Source of the DNA: Streptomyces griseoincarnatus
GTDB taxonomy: Bacteria; Actinomycetota; Actinomycetes; Streptomycetales; Streptomycetaceae
Assembly (NCBI GenBank): GCA_014649575.1
Contig: BMTH01000007.1
Coordinates: forward strand, 1 to 64,000
Direction of reading: 5' to 3'
DNA: 64,000 nucleotides
Position numbers and translations under genes: made by a program. The notes beneath the pieces are model-generated. The model was not told the DNA's origin and searched no databases. It saw only the letters and a program-made list of their open reading frames with translations. Positions within the stretch are counted from its first letter, which is position 1. Every line of letters starts with the position of its first letter. This document shows, piece after piece, positions 53,881 to 62,356 of this stretch.

Positions 53881-54986
53881 GCGCAGGTCCGGCGGGACGC
53901 GGACAGGGGAGGAAGCAACCCTGGGGCAATGTGCGGCCGTTCTCGATCAAGACCAAGCTGGGCGCGCTGGTCGTCGTCTCGGTCCTGATCACCACCGGAC
54001 TCTCGGTGATCGCGGTGCACACCAAGACGGAGCTGCGCTTCATCACGGTCTTCTCGATGATCGCCACGCTGCTGATCACCCAGTTCGTGGCGCACTCCCT
54101 CACCGCTCCGCTGGACGACATGAACGCCGTCGCGCGGTCCATCTCGCACGGCGACTACACCCGCCGGGTGCGCGAGAGCCGCCGCGACGAGCTGGGCGAC
54201 CTGGCCCAGACGATCAACGTCATGGCCGACGAGCTGGAAGCCCAGGACCGCCAGCGCAAGGAGCTGGTGGCCAACGTCTCGCACGAGCTGCGCACGCCCA
54301 TCGCGGGGCTGCGCGCGGTGCTGGAGAACATCGTCGACGGCGTCACCGAGGCCGACCCGGAGACGATGCGCACGGCCCTGAAGCAGACCGAGCGGCTCGG
54401 CCGCCTGGTGGAGACGCTGCTGGACCTGTCCCGCCTGGACAACGGCGTGGTGCCGCTGAAGAAGCGCCGCTTCGAGGTGTGGCCGTACCTGTCGGGCGTG
54501 CTCAAGGAGGCCAACATGGTCGCCTCCGCCCGCGCGAGCATGGCCTCCGGCTCCGGCAGCCACACCCGTACGGACGTGCATCTGCACCTGGACGTCTCGC
54601 CGCCCGAACTGGCGGCGCACGCCGACCCGGAGCGGATCCACCAGGTGGTGGCCAACCTGATCGACAACGCGGTCAAGCACAGCCCGCCGCACGGCCGGGT
54701 GACCGTGCGGGCCCGGCAGGGTGCCGAGCCGGAGTCGCTGGAGCTGGAGGTCCTGGACGAGGGTCCGGGCATCCCGCGCACCGAGTGGCACCGGGTCTTC
54801 GAGCGGTTCAACCGCGGCAACGTCAACCGGCCGCACGGCCCCGGCAGCGACGGCGGCACCGGTCTCGGCCTCGCGATCGCCCGCTGGGCCGTGGACCTGC
54901 ACGGCGGCCGGATCGGGGTGGCGGAATCCGAGCGCGGTTGCCGGATTCTGATCACTCTTCCGGGGCCCTCTTCTGTGCCAAGTTGA
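53877..54986 (+). CDS. Sensor histidine kinase with HAMP domain
   Basis: A 369-residue kinase with two close membrane helices (ALVVVSVLITTGLSVIAV, about 30-47, and ITVFSMIATLLITQFVA, about 56-72) and a very short external loop. HAMP, then the HisKA domain with H136 in ANVSHELRTP, and an ATPase domain (DNAVKHS, DEGPGIP, GTGLGLAIARW). The tiny sensor loop suggests intramembrane or lipid sensing. Partner of the preceding regulator. Confidence 0.93.
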   Translation: MSAGPAGRGQGRKQPWGNVRPFSIKTKLGALVVVSVLITTGLSVIAVHTKTELRFITVFSMIATLLITQFVAHSLTAPLDDMNAVARSISHGDYTRRVRESRRDELGDLAQTINVMADELEAQDRQRKELVANVSHELRTPIAGLRAVLENIVDGVTEADPETMRTALKQTERLGRLVETLLDLSRLDNGVVPLKKRRFEVWPYLSGVLKEANMVASARASMASGSGSHTRTDVHLHLDVSPPELAAHADPERIHQVVANLIDNAVKHSPPHGRVTVRARQGAEPESLELEVLDEGPGIPRTEWHRVFERFNRGNVNRPHGPGSDGGTGLGLAIARWAVDLHGGRIGVAESERGCRILITLPGPSSVPS

Positions 54987-55277
54987 CGTAAAGTTCGAAC
55001 CGGAGCCTCAAGATCCATCTGCGTCCGCCCTGGCGGACACGTGTGATCAGGCACAGGCCCGCGCGCGGGGCGCGACGGGCCCTGGTCAAGCGATGCCTGA
55101 TACCGTCGGAAGAAGCGGAACCTCGCTTGTTTCCCGCCAAATCCAGCGCCGAAACACCCGCTGAGATGTGATGTGCACGACGTTGCACGGGCCCGGCCTG
55201 ACCTTCTCGCGCGGGGAGGCGTAGCCTTTATTTCCGCTGTCCATCATCTTGCGAAGCGGAAGAGGGCGGTTGACGCC

Positions 55278-58200
55278 GTGTCGCCACAGTCCCCCAGTAA
55301 CTCGAGCATCTCGACCGACACCGACCAAGCGGGAAAGAACCCCGCTGCGGCCTTCGGTGCCAACGAATGGCTCGTCGACGAGATCTACCAGCAGTACCTC
55401 CAGGACCCGAACTCGGTGGACCGAGCCTGGTGGGACTTCTTCGCCGACTACAAGCCGGGCGCTCCCGCGTCCTCGGCTCCGGCGGGTGACGCGGCCGCGG
55501 GGGCCGCGGTGACCCCCACCGCTCCGTCCCAGCCGGCCGCGCCCGCGAAGGCCCAGGCCCCCGCTCAGCCCGCCGCGCCCGCCCCGGCGGCCAAGGCCCC
55601 GGCCCAGGCGAAGACTCCGGCCCAGCCGGCGAAGCAGGCCGCTCCCGCCGCCAAGCCGGCCCCGGCCAGGAAGGCCGAGCCCGCGGGCGAGGCCAAGAGC
55701 GGTCCCGAGCAGGTCACCCTGCGCGGCCCGTCCGCCGCGGTGGCGAAGAACATGGACGCGTCGCTGGAGCTGCCCACGGCCACGTCCGTGCGCGCGGTCC
55801 CGGTGAAGCTGCTGTTCGACAACCGCATCGTCATCAACAACCACCTGAAGCGCGCGCGGGGCGGGAAGATCTCCTTCACGCACCTCATCGGCTACGCCAT
55901 GGTCCAGGCCATCAAGGCCATGCCGTCGATGAACCACGCGTACGCCAAGGTGGACGGCAAGCCGACCCTGGTGAAGCCGGAGCACATCAACCTCGGCCTC
56001 GCCATCGACCTGGTCAAGCCCAACGGCGACCGCCAGCTCGTCGTCGCGGCGATCAAGAAGGCCGAGACGCTGAACTTCTTCGAGTTCTGGCAGGCCTACG
56101 AGGACATCGTCCGTCGCGCCCGCGACAACAAGCTGACGATGGACGACTTCACCGGCGTCACGGTCTCCCTGACCAACCCCGGCGGCCTCGGCACGGTCCA
56201 CTCCGTGCCGCGTCTGATGCCCGGGCAGTCCGTGATCATGGGCGTCGGCGCCATGGACTACCCGGCGGAGTTCCAGGGCACCTCCCAGGACACCCTGAAC
56301 AAGCTCGGCATCTCGAAGGTCATGACGCTCACGTCGACCTACGACCACCGGGTGATCCAGGGCGCCGCCTCCGGCGAGTTCCTGCGCCAGGTCGCGAACC
56401 TCCTGCTCGGCGAGAACAACTTCTACGACGAGATCTTCGAGGCCCTGCGCATCCCCTACGAGCCGGTCCGCTGGCTCAAGGACATCGACGCCAGCCACGA
56501 CGACGACGTCACCAAGGCCGCCCGGGTCTTCGACCTGATCCACTCCTACCGGGTCCGCGGCCACGTCATGGCCGACACCGACCCGCTCGAGTACAAGGTC
56601 CGCAAGCACCCCGACCTGGACATCGTCGAGCACGGCCTCACCCTGTGGGACCTGGAGCGCGAGTTCGCCGTCGGCGGCTTCGCCGGCAAGTCGATGATGA
56701 AGCTGCGCGACATCCTCGGCGTGCTCCGCGACTCGTACTGCCGCACCACCGGCATCGAGTTCATGCACATCCAGGACCCCAAGCAGCGCAAGTGGATCCA
56801 GGACCGCGTCGAGCGCGGCCACACCAAGCCGGAGCGCGAGGAGCAGCTGCGCATCCTGCGCCGGCTGAACGCGGCGGAGGCCTTCGAGACCTTCCTGCAG
56901 ACCAAGTACGTCGGCCAGAAGCGCTTCTCGCTGGAGGGCGGCGAGTCCGTCATCCCGCTGCTCGACGCGGTGCTGGACTCGGCCGCCGAGTCCCGTCTGG
57001 ACGAGGTCGTCGTCGGCATGGCCCACCGCGGCCGCCTCAACGTCCTCGCCAACATCGTCGGCAAGTCGTACGCGCAGATCTTCCGCGAGTTCGAGGGCAA
57101 CCTCGACCCGAAGTCGATGCACGGCTCCGGCGACGTGAAGTACCACCTGGGCGCCGAGGGCACCTTCACCGGCCTGGACGGCGAGCAGATCAAGGTCTCG
57201 CTGGTCGCCAACCCCTCGCACCTGGAGGCGGTCGACCCGGTCCTGGAGGGCGTCTCCCGCGCCAAGCAGGACATCATCAACAAGGGCGGCACGGACTTCA
57301 CCGTCCTGCCGGTGGCCATCCACGGCGACGCGGCCTTCGCGGGCCAGGGCGTGGTGGCCGAGACCCTGAACATGTCGCAGCTGCGCGGCTACCGCACCGG
57401 CGGCACCGTGCACGTCGTCATCAACAACCAGGTCGGCTTCACCGCGGCCCCCGAGTCCTCGCGCTCCTCCATGTACGCGACGGACGTGGCCCGCATGATC
57501 GAGGCCCCGATCTTCCACGTGAACGGCGACGACCCGGAGGCGGTCGTGCGCGTCGCGCGCCTGGCCTTCGAGTTCCGCCAGGCGTTCAACAAGGACGTGG
57601 TGATCGACCTCATCTGCTACCGCCGCCGTGGTCACAACGAGTCGGACAACCCGGCCTTCACCCAGCCGCTGATGTACGACCTGATCGACAAGAAGCGCTC
57701 GGTGCGCAAGCTGTACACCGAGTCCCTCATCGGTCGCGGCGACATCACCCTGGAAGAGGCCGAGCAGGCGCTCCAGGACTACCAGGGCCAGCTGGAGAAG
57801 GTCTTCACCGAGGTCCGTGAGGCCACCTCGCAGCCGGCCACGGTCGCCCCGTCCGACCCGCAGGCCGAGTTCCCGGTCGCCGTGAACACCGCGGTGAGCA
57901 CGGAGGTCGTGAAGCGGATCGCCGAGTCGCAGGTGAACATCCCCGACCACATCACCGTCCACCCGCGTCTGCTGCCGCAGCTGCAGCGCCGGGCGTCGAT
58001 GGTCGAGGACGGCACCATCGACTGGGGCATGGGCGAGACCCTCGCCTTCGGCTCGCTGCTGCTGGAGGGCGTCCCGGTCCGGCTCGCCGGCCAGGACTCG
58101 CAGCGCGGCACCTTCGGCCAGCGTCACGCGGTCATCATCGACCGTGAGACGGGCGAGGAGTACACGCCGCTGCAGTACCTCTCCGAGGACCAGGCGCGGC

Positions 58201-59066
58201 TGAACGTCTACAACTCCCTGCTGTCCGAGTACGCGGCCATGGGCTTCGAGTACGGCTACTCGCTGGCCCGGCCGGACGCGCTCGTGCTCTGGGAGGCGCA
58301 GTTCGGCGACTTCGTCAACGGCGCGCAGACGGTCGTGGACGAGTTCATCTCGTCGGCCGAGCAGAAGTGGGCCCAGACCTCCGGTGTGGTCCTGCTCCTC
58401 CCCCACGGCTACGAGGGGCAGGGCCCGGACCACTCCTCGGCCCGCCCGGAGCGCTTCCTGCAGCTCTGCGCCCAGAACAACATGACGGTCGCCATGCCGA
58501 CCTCGCCGTCGAACTACTTCCACCTCCTGCGGTGGCAGGTGCACAACCCGCACCACAAGCCGCTGGTGGTCTTCACCCCGAAGTCGATGCTGCGCCTCAA
58601 GGCCGCCGCGGCGAAGGCGGACGAGTTCACGACGGGCCAGTTCCGCCCGGTCATCGGCGACGACACGGTCGACCCGGCCGCCGTGAAGAAGGTCGTCTTC
58701 TGCGCCGGCAAGGTCTACTACGACCTGGCCGCCGAGAAGAAGAAGCGCGGCGCGGACGACACGGCGATCATCCGCATCGAGCGCCTGTACCCGCTGCCGG
58801 GTGCCGAGCTCCAGGCGGAGATCAAGAAGTACCCGAACGCCGAGAAGTACCTGTGGGCGCAGGAGGAGCCGGCGAACCAGGGTGCCTGGCCGTTCATCGC
58901 GCTCAACCTGATCGACCACCTGGACCTGGCGGTCGGCGCCGACCTGCCGCACGACGAGCGTCTGCGCCGCATCTCGCGGCCGCACAGCTCGTCGCCGGCG
59001 GTCGGCTCCGCCAAGCGCCACCAGGCCGAGCAGGAGCAGCTGGTGCGCGAGGTCTTCGAGGCCTGA
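55278..59066 (+). CDS. kgd: Multifunctional 2-oxoglutarate decarboxylase/dehydrogenase E1-E2 (Kgd)
   Basis: The 1262-residue actinobacterial fused E1o/E2-like enzyme of the TCA cycle. The N-terminus has NEWLVDEIYQQYLQDP and a Pro/Ala/Lys-rich linker (about 60-130) in place of a lipoyl domain. An E2 acyltransferase domain (about 160-390; STYDHRVIQGAASGEF has the catalytic His) is followed by the thiamine-diphosphate E1 domain. Key features there are HGDAAFAGQGVVAE, INNQVGFTAAP and YRRRGHNESDNP. It makes succinyl-CoA or succinic semialdehyde and is regulated by GarA/OdhI-type proteins in relatives. GTG 55278 matches the family start. A 15-bp terminator hairpin follows. Confidence 0.94.
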   Translation: MSPQSPSNSSISTDTDQAGKNPAAAFGANEWLVDEIYQQYLQDPNSVDRAWWDFFADYKPGAPASSAPAGDAAAGAAVTPTAPSQPAAPAKAQAPAQPAAPAPAAKAPAQAKTPAQPAKQAAPAAKPAPARKAEPAGEAKSGPEQVTLRGPSAAVAKNMDASLELPTATSVRAVPVKLLFDNRIVINNHLKRARGGKISFTHLIGYAMVQAIKAMPSMNHAYAKVDGKPTLVKPEHINLGLAIDLVKPNGDRQLVVAAIKKAETLNFFEFWQAYEDIVRRARDNKLTMDDFTGVTVSLTNPGGLGTVHSVPRLMPGQSVIMGVGAMDYPAEFQGTSQDTLNKLGISKVMTLTSTYDHRVIQGAASGEFLRQVANLLLGENNFYDEIFEALRIPYEPVRWLKDIDASHDDDVTKAARVFDLIHSYRVRGHVMADTDPLEYKVRKHPDLDIVEHGLTLWDLEREFAVGGFAGKSMMKLRDILGVLRDSYCRTTGIEFMHIQDPKQRKWIQDRVERGHTKPEREEQLRILRRLNAAEAFETFLQTKYVGQKRFSLEGGESVIPLLDAVLDSAAESRLDEVVVGMAHRGRLNVLANIVGKSYAQIFREFEGNLDPKSMHGSGDVKYHLGAEGTFTGLDGEQIKVSLVANPSHLEAVDPVLEGVSRAKQDIINKGGTDFTVLPVAIHGDAAFAGQGVVAETLNMSQLRGYRTGGTVHVVINNQVGFTAAPESSRSSMYATDVARMIEAPIFHVNGDDPEAVVRVARLAFEFRQAFNKDVVIDLICYRRRGHNESDNPAFTQPLMYDLIDKKRSVRKLYTESLIGRGDITLEEAEQALQDYQGQLEKVFTEVREATSQPATVAPSDPQAEFPVAVNTAVSTEVVKRIAESQVNIPDHITVHPRLLPQLQRRASMVEDGTIDWGMGETLAFGSLLLEGVPVRLAGQDSQRGTFGQRHAVIIDRETGEEYTPLQYLSEDQARLNVYNSLLSEYAAMGFEYGYSLARPDALVLWEAQFGDFVNGAQTVVDEFISSAEQKWAQTSGVVLLLPHGYEGQGPDHSSARPERFLQLCAQNNMTVAMPTSPSNYFHLLRWQVHNPHHKPLVVFTPKSMLRLKAAAAKADEFTTGQFRPVIGDDTVDPAAVKKVVFCAGKVYYDLAAEKKKRGADDTAIIRIERLYPLPGAELQAEIKKYPNAEKYLWAQEEPANQGAWPFIALNLIDHLDLAVGADLPHDERLRRISRPHSSSPAVGSAKRHQAEQEQLVREVFEA

Positions 59067-59090
59067 CCCGCGCCGGTACGCGGTACGTGA

Positions 59091-59125
59091 GCGGGCCGCA
59101 CCCCCTTCCCGGGGGTGCGGCCCGC
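59091..59125 (+). terminator. Strong terminator after kgd
   Basis: Perfect 15-bp GC-rich stem (59091-59105 with 59111-59125) and 5-nt loop, 24 bp after the kgd stop. Confidence 0.85.
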
Positions 59126-59154
59126 CGCGTTTCCCGGCACATATCCTTGACCTC

Positions 59155-59337
59155 ATGTACTTCACGGACCGTGGCATCGAGGAACTGGAGAAGCGGCGCG
59201 GCGAGGAGGAGATCACCTTCGAGTGGCTCGCGGAACAGCTCCGCACCTTCGTCGACCTCAACCCCGACTTCGAGGTCCCGGTGGAACGCCTGGCCACATG
59301 GCTGGCCCGTCTGGACGACGAGGACGAGGACGAGTAG
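59155..59337 (+). CDS. Small DUF6104-like protein
   Basis: A 60-residue highly acidic protein (MYFTDRGIEELEKRRG start, DDEDEDE end). Its helix-rich sequence and acidic tail match a small family conserved in Streptomyces next to kgd. Function unknown. It lies between two terminator-like hairpins, so it is probably transcribed alone. Confidence 0.72.
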   Translation: MYFTDRGIEELEKRRGEEEITFEWLAEQLRTFVDLNPDFEVPVERLATWLARLDDEDEDE

Positions 59338-59398
59338 TCCGCTCCCCGCAGGCAGTCGCGCCCGCCGTGGCGGGACACACCTCCCCTGTCGCACACCC

Positions 59399-59427
59399 AA
59401 GGCACCGTTCACACGAACGTGTGCCTT
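59399..59427 (+). terminator. Hairpin followed by T-run
   Basis: AAGGCAC-CGTTC (59399-59410) pairs with GAACG-T-GTGCCTT (59415-59427) with a 4-nt loop and one bulged T. It is followed by GACTTTT. It would terminate the small acidic-protein gene and overlaps the -35 box of the next promoter. Confidence 0.5.
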
Positions 59428-59453
59428 GACTTTTGCCTGCCGCGATATATCGT
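59426..59453 (+). promoter_or_regulatory. Promoter of the DUF4097-padR operon
   Basis: -35 TTGACT (59426-59431), 16-bp spacer and -10 TATCGT (59448-59453). The start site would be near 59460, about 65 bp before the ATG at 59527. Confidence 0.55.
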
Positions 59454-59478
59454 GAATCGAGTAATACGCGATATGACG
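59441..59478. promoter_or_regulatory. Candidate PadR operator
   Basis: CGCGATAT occurs at 59441-59448 and again at 59467-59474 (26 bp apart, about 2.5 helical turns). The first copy lies within the palindrome CGATATATCG (59443-59452), which covers the -10 box. This fits autorepression by the PadR-family protein encoded in the same operon (inference). Confidence 0.5.
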
Positions 59479-59526
59479 CAATGCTGCCGCATCCACGCCG
59501 AGGCGCCCGCGATCAGGAGGCCGTCC

Positions 59527-60399
59527 ATGCCCGAGTGGTCCGTCCAGGACAAAACGAACCTCACCTTCGACGCCCCCCTGACCCGCCTCAACGTCCGCAT
59601 CGTCAACGGCACGGTGAACGTCGTGGGCACGGACGACCCGGAGGCCCACCTCCAGATCTCCGACGTGGAAGGCCCACCCCTCGTCGTGACCCACGAGGAC
59701 GGCGTCCTGACCGTCGCCTACGACGACCTCCCCTGGAAGGGCTTCCTCAAGTGGCTCGACCGCAAGGGCTGGCGCCGCAGCGCGGTGGTCTCCCTCGCGG
59801 TCCCCGCACAGACCCGCGTGGAGGTCGGCGTCGTCGGCGCAGGCGCCGTCGTCTCCGGCATCCAGGGCCCCGCCGCGGTGAAGGGCGTCGCGGGCGACAC
59901 CACCCTCGTCGCCCTGTCGGGGCCCGTCCGCGCGGACACCGTCTCCGGCAGCGTGGAGGCCCAGTCGGTGACCGGCGACCTCCACTTCGCCTCGGTCTCG
60001 GGCGACCTCACGGTCGTCGAGGGCTCCGGCCCCTCCGTCCGGGCGGACACGGTCAGCGGCTCGATGATCGTGGACCTCGACCCCGAGGGCCCCACCGACG
60101 TCCGGCTGACCAGCGTCTCGGGCGAGATCGCCGTCCGGCTGCCCGACCCGGCGGACGCCGAGGTGGAGGCCAACACGGCGAGCGGCGCCATCTCCAACGC
60201 CTTCGACACCCTCCGGGTGCAGGGGATGTGGGGCGCCCACAAGCTCACCGGCCGCCTCGGCGCGGGCAGCGGCAAGCTGCGGGCCACCACCGTCTCCGGC
60301 TCCATCGCCCTGCTGCGCCGCCCGCCCCGCGAGGACGAGCCCGACCTGCGGGGCGGCCCGGGGGACAATGCCGGTACGACCGACAAGAAGGTGCTCTGA
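59527..60399 (+). CDS. DUF4097-family β-strand repeat protein
   Basis: A 290-residue soluble protein composed of short β-strand repeats with the recurring TVSGS/SVSGD pattern (for example ADTVSGSVEAQSVTGDL). It should form a right-handed β-helix or similar repeat fold. No signal peptide. Function unknown. ATG 59527 follows CAGGAGG. It lies 1 bp before the padR gene, so the two are one operon. Confidence 0.85.
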   Translation: MPEWSVQDKTNLTFDAPLTRLNVRIVNGTVNVVGTDDPEAHLQISDVEGPPLVVTHEDGVLTVAYDDLPWKGFLKWLDRKGWRRSAVVSLAVPAQTRVEVGVVGAGAVVSGIQGPAAVKGVAGDTTLVALSGPVRADTVSGSVEAQSVTGDLHFASVSGDLTVVEGSGPSVRADTVSGSMIVDLDPEGPTDVRLTSVSGEIAVRLPDPADAEVEANTASGAISNAFDTLRVQGMWGAHKLTGRLGAGSGKLRATTVSGSIALLRRPPREDEPDLRGGPGDNAGTTDKKVL

Positions 60400-60400
60400 C

Positions 60401-61450
60401 ATGCCCCCCGTCTTCGCCCACGGACGCCTCCGCCTCTACCTGCTGAAGCTGCTCGACGAGGCCCCCCGGCACGGCTACGAGGTGATCCGCCTCCTCGAGG
60501 AGCGCTTCCAGGGGCTGTACGCGCCGTCCGCGGGCACGGTCTACCCCCGGCTGGCCAAGCTCGAGGCGGAAGGACTCGTCACCCACACCACCGAGGGCGG
60601 ACGCAAGGTCTACTCGATCACCGACGCCGGCCGCGCCGAACTGGCCGACCGCAGCGGTGAGCTGGCCGACCTGGAACTGGAGATCCGCGAGTCGGTCGCC
60701 GAGCTGGCCGCCGAGATCCGGGCCGACGTCAGCGGCGCGGCGGGCGACCTGCGCCGCGAGATGCGCGCCGCGGCCGGGCGGGCCCGCCAGCCGCGCGGCG
60801 GCTCCGCGTCCGGCGGCAAGGACGCCCCCTTCGGCGACTTCGACCTCGGCGACTTCTCGATGTTCGGCGACAAGGAGGCCTGGCGGGCCGCCAAGGAGGA
60901 GATGCGCCGGGCCAAGCAGGAGTGGAAGGAGCAGGCCCGGCGCGCCAAGGACGAGAGCCGGCGCTCCCGTGAGGAGGCCCAGCGCGCCCGCCGCCAGGCC
61001 AAGGAGGCCCAGGACCGTGCGCAGGAGCAGGTGCAGCGCATCGCCCGGCAGGTCCAGGAGCAGGTGCAGGGGCACTTCGCCCGCGGCGACTGGCCGTCCG
61101 GACTGCGCGAGGGCCTGGGTGAACTGGTCAAGGAGATGGGCGACTTCGGGAAGGACTTCGGCTTCGGCCGTACGGGCTCCGCCGAGGGTCCGGACTCCCG
61201 TCCGTCGTACTCGACGACCCCTGAGGACTTCCCGGCCGGTTACGCGCCCTCCTGGGGTCATGAGAGCGCCGCGGAGTCCACGGGCGACCCGGCGCGCGAC
61301 CTGGAGCGGCTGCTGGACCGCTTCCGGGACGACGTCCGGGACGCCGCGCGGGACCACGGGGTCACCGAGGAGCAGCTGCGCGACGCCCGGCGGCATCTGT
61401 CGGAGGCCGCCGCCCGCATAGGGGCGCTGCTGCGGTCGCCGAAGCCCTGA
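60401..61450 (+). CDS. PadR-family transcriptional regulator with long coiled-coil tail
   Basis: A 349-residue protein with a PadR winged-helix N-terminus (FAHGRLRLYLLKLLDEAPRHGYE, SAGTVYPRLAKLEAEGLV) of about 90 residues. A long charged region follows, including a Lys/Arg/Glu/Gln-rich helix (about 160-225) and a C-terminal helical segment. Typical PadR proteins are 110-200 residues, so the C-terminus is extended. It likely represses its own operon through the palindrome over the promoter. Confidence 0.88.
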   Translation: MPPVFAHGRLRLYLLKLLDEAPRHGYEVIRLLEERFQGLYAPSAGTVYPRLAKLEAEGLVTHTTEGGRKVYSITDAGRAELADRSGELADLELEIRESVAELAAEIRADVSGAAGDLRREMRAAAGRARQPRGGSASGGKDAPFGDFDLGDFSMFGDKEAWRAAKEEMRRAKQEWKEQARRAKDESRRSREEAQRARRQAKEAQDRAQEQVQRIARQVQEQVQGHFARGDWPSGLREGLGELVKEMGDFGKDFGFGRTGSAEGPDSRPSYSTTPEDFPAGYAPSWGHESAAESTGDPARDLERLLDRFRDDVRDAARDHGVTEEQLRDARRHLSEAAARIGALLRSPKP

Positions 61451-61485
61451 CGCCGATACCCGGGCGCCGGAACCCGGAGGGGCCC

Positions 61486-62046
61486 TCAGCCCGCCTTGGC
61501 CTCGCCGTCGCCGTAGAGCACGCGGGTGACCGACGCGTGGGTGACGCCGTGGTCGGCGAGGACCTCGGCGGGCAGGCCGGGGCGGGCGGTGAGGGCGAGC
61601 AGCAGATGCTCGTCGCCGATGTGGCGGTGGCCGCGGGCGGTGGCGGCGCGCAGGGCGCCGGTCAGGACGTCCTTGGCCGCCCGGTCGAAGGGGCGGTGTC
61701 CCCGCCACCGGGTGCGGGCCGGCTCCGCGGACAGGGCGCCGGGGCCGTGCGTGTCCTCCACCCGGGCGACGATCTCCGGGACGTCGATGCCCAGTCCGGC
61801 GAGGGCGTCGGTCTCGGCCTGGGTGAGGCCGCCCCGCCGCCGCGCCTGCTCCAGGGCATCCCGTACGGGCTCGCGGCGTTCGTCGAGCCCGAGGGCGGTC
61901 AGGGCGAAGGAGGCGCGGCTGCCCTCCCGGTTGAGCAGGGCGAGGAGCAGGTGCTCCGTGCCGACGCGGGCCGCTCCCGTCCGTTCGGTGTGGGCGACGG
62001 CCTCCTTGACCACGTCCCGGGCATCCTTGGTGAACCGTTCGAACAT
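61486..62046 (-). CDS. Clp N-terminal (double Clp-N) domain protein
   Basis: The 186-residue protein contains two Clp-N repeats without an AAA+ ATPase: repeat 1 MFERFTKDARDVVKEAV with GTEHLLLALL, repeat 2 FDRAAKDVLTGAL with GDEHLLLAL. Stand-alone Clp-N proteins may act as adaptors that compete with or deliver substrates to ClpC. ATG 62046 has GGGAGG upstream and overlaps the stop of the helix-turn-helix gene (TGATG), so the two are translated together. Confidence 0.85.
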   Translation of the reverse strand: MFERFTKDARDVVKEAVAHTERTGAARVGTEHLLLALLNREGSRASFALTALGLDERREPVRDALEQARRRGGLTQAETDALAGLGIDVPEIVARVEDTHGPGALSAEPARTRWRGHRPFDRAAKDVLTGALRAATARGHRHIGDEHLLLALTARPGLPAEVLADHGVTHASVTRVLYGDGEAKAG

Positions 62047-62255
62047 CAATGCCTCCCATGCTTCTTGTGCACGGCCTGCCTGCTGATTCCGAGTTCGGTG
62101 GCGATCTCCTGCCACGACCAGCCGTGGTTGCGCGCGTTGCGCACCTGCACGGCCTCCAGCTGTTCGAGCAGCTTGCGCAGCGCGGCGACGGCCCGCAGGC
62201 CGACTCGCGGGTCGCGGTCGCCCGCCCGCTCGGCGAGATCCGTTGCCTCAGTCAT
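62046..62255 (-). CDS. Small helix-turn-helix protein
   Basis: A 69-residue protein with an HTH near its C-terminus (GWSWQEIATELGISRQAVHKK), preceded by one amphipathic helix. It is first gene of a two-gene operon with the Clp-N protein. Twin inverted repeats lie immediately upstream, so it probably binds there and controls its own expression (inference). Confidence 0.85.
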   Translation of the reverse strand: MTEATDLAERAGDRDPRVGLRAVAALRKLLEQLEAVQVRNARNHGWSWQEIATELGISRQAVHKKHGRH

Positions 62256-62258
62256 GGC

Positions 62259-62274
62259 GTCAACTTACGTTGAC
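62259..62274. promoter_or_regulatory. Operator repeat 1 upstream of the HTH-ClpN operon
   Basis: GTCAAC-TTAC-GTTGAC, a perfect 6-bp inverted repeat with 4-bp spacer, only 3 bp upstream of the HTH gene's start codon. Confidence 0.6.
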
Positions 62275-62285
62275 ACGCCTTCGTT

Positions 62286-62301
62286 GTCAACGATGGTTGA
62301 C
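62286..62301. promoter_or_regulatory. Operator repeat 2 upstream of the HTH-ClpN operon
   Basis: GTCAAC-GATG-GTTGAC, the same inverted repeat with a different spacer. Its centre is 27 bp from that of repeat 1. Confidence 0.6.
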
Positions 62302-62356
62302 ATGACTGCGGCCGGCCCGGAGCACCGGGCCGGCCGCGGAAGCAGGGAGGCGCAGG

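Noticed and set aside
55086..59405. Leftward 1439-codon open frame antisense to kgd
   Set aside because: Extreme third-position GC produces long antisense frames. Its sequence is a low-complexity Val/Leu/Arg/Asp run with no domain, whereas the opposite strand encodes a clear Kgd.
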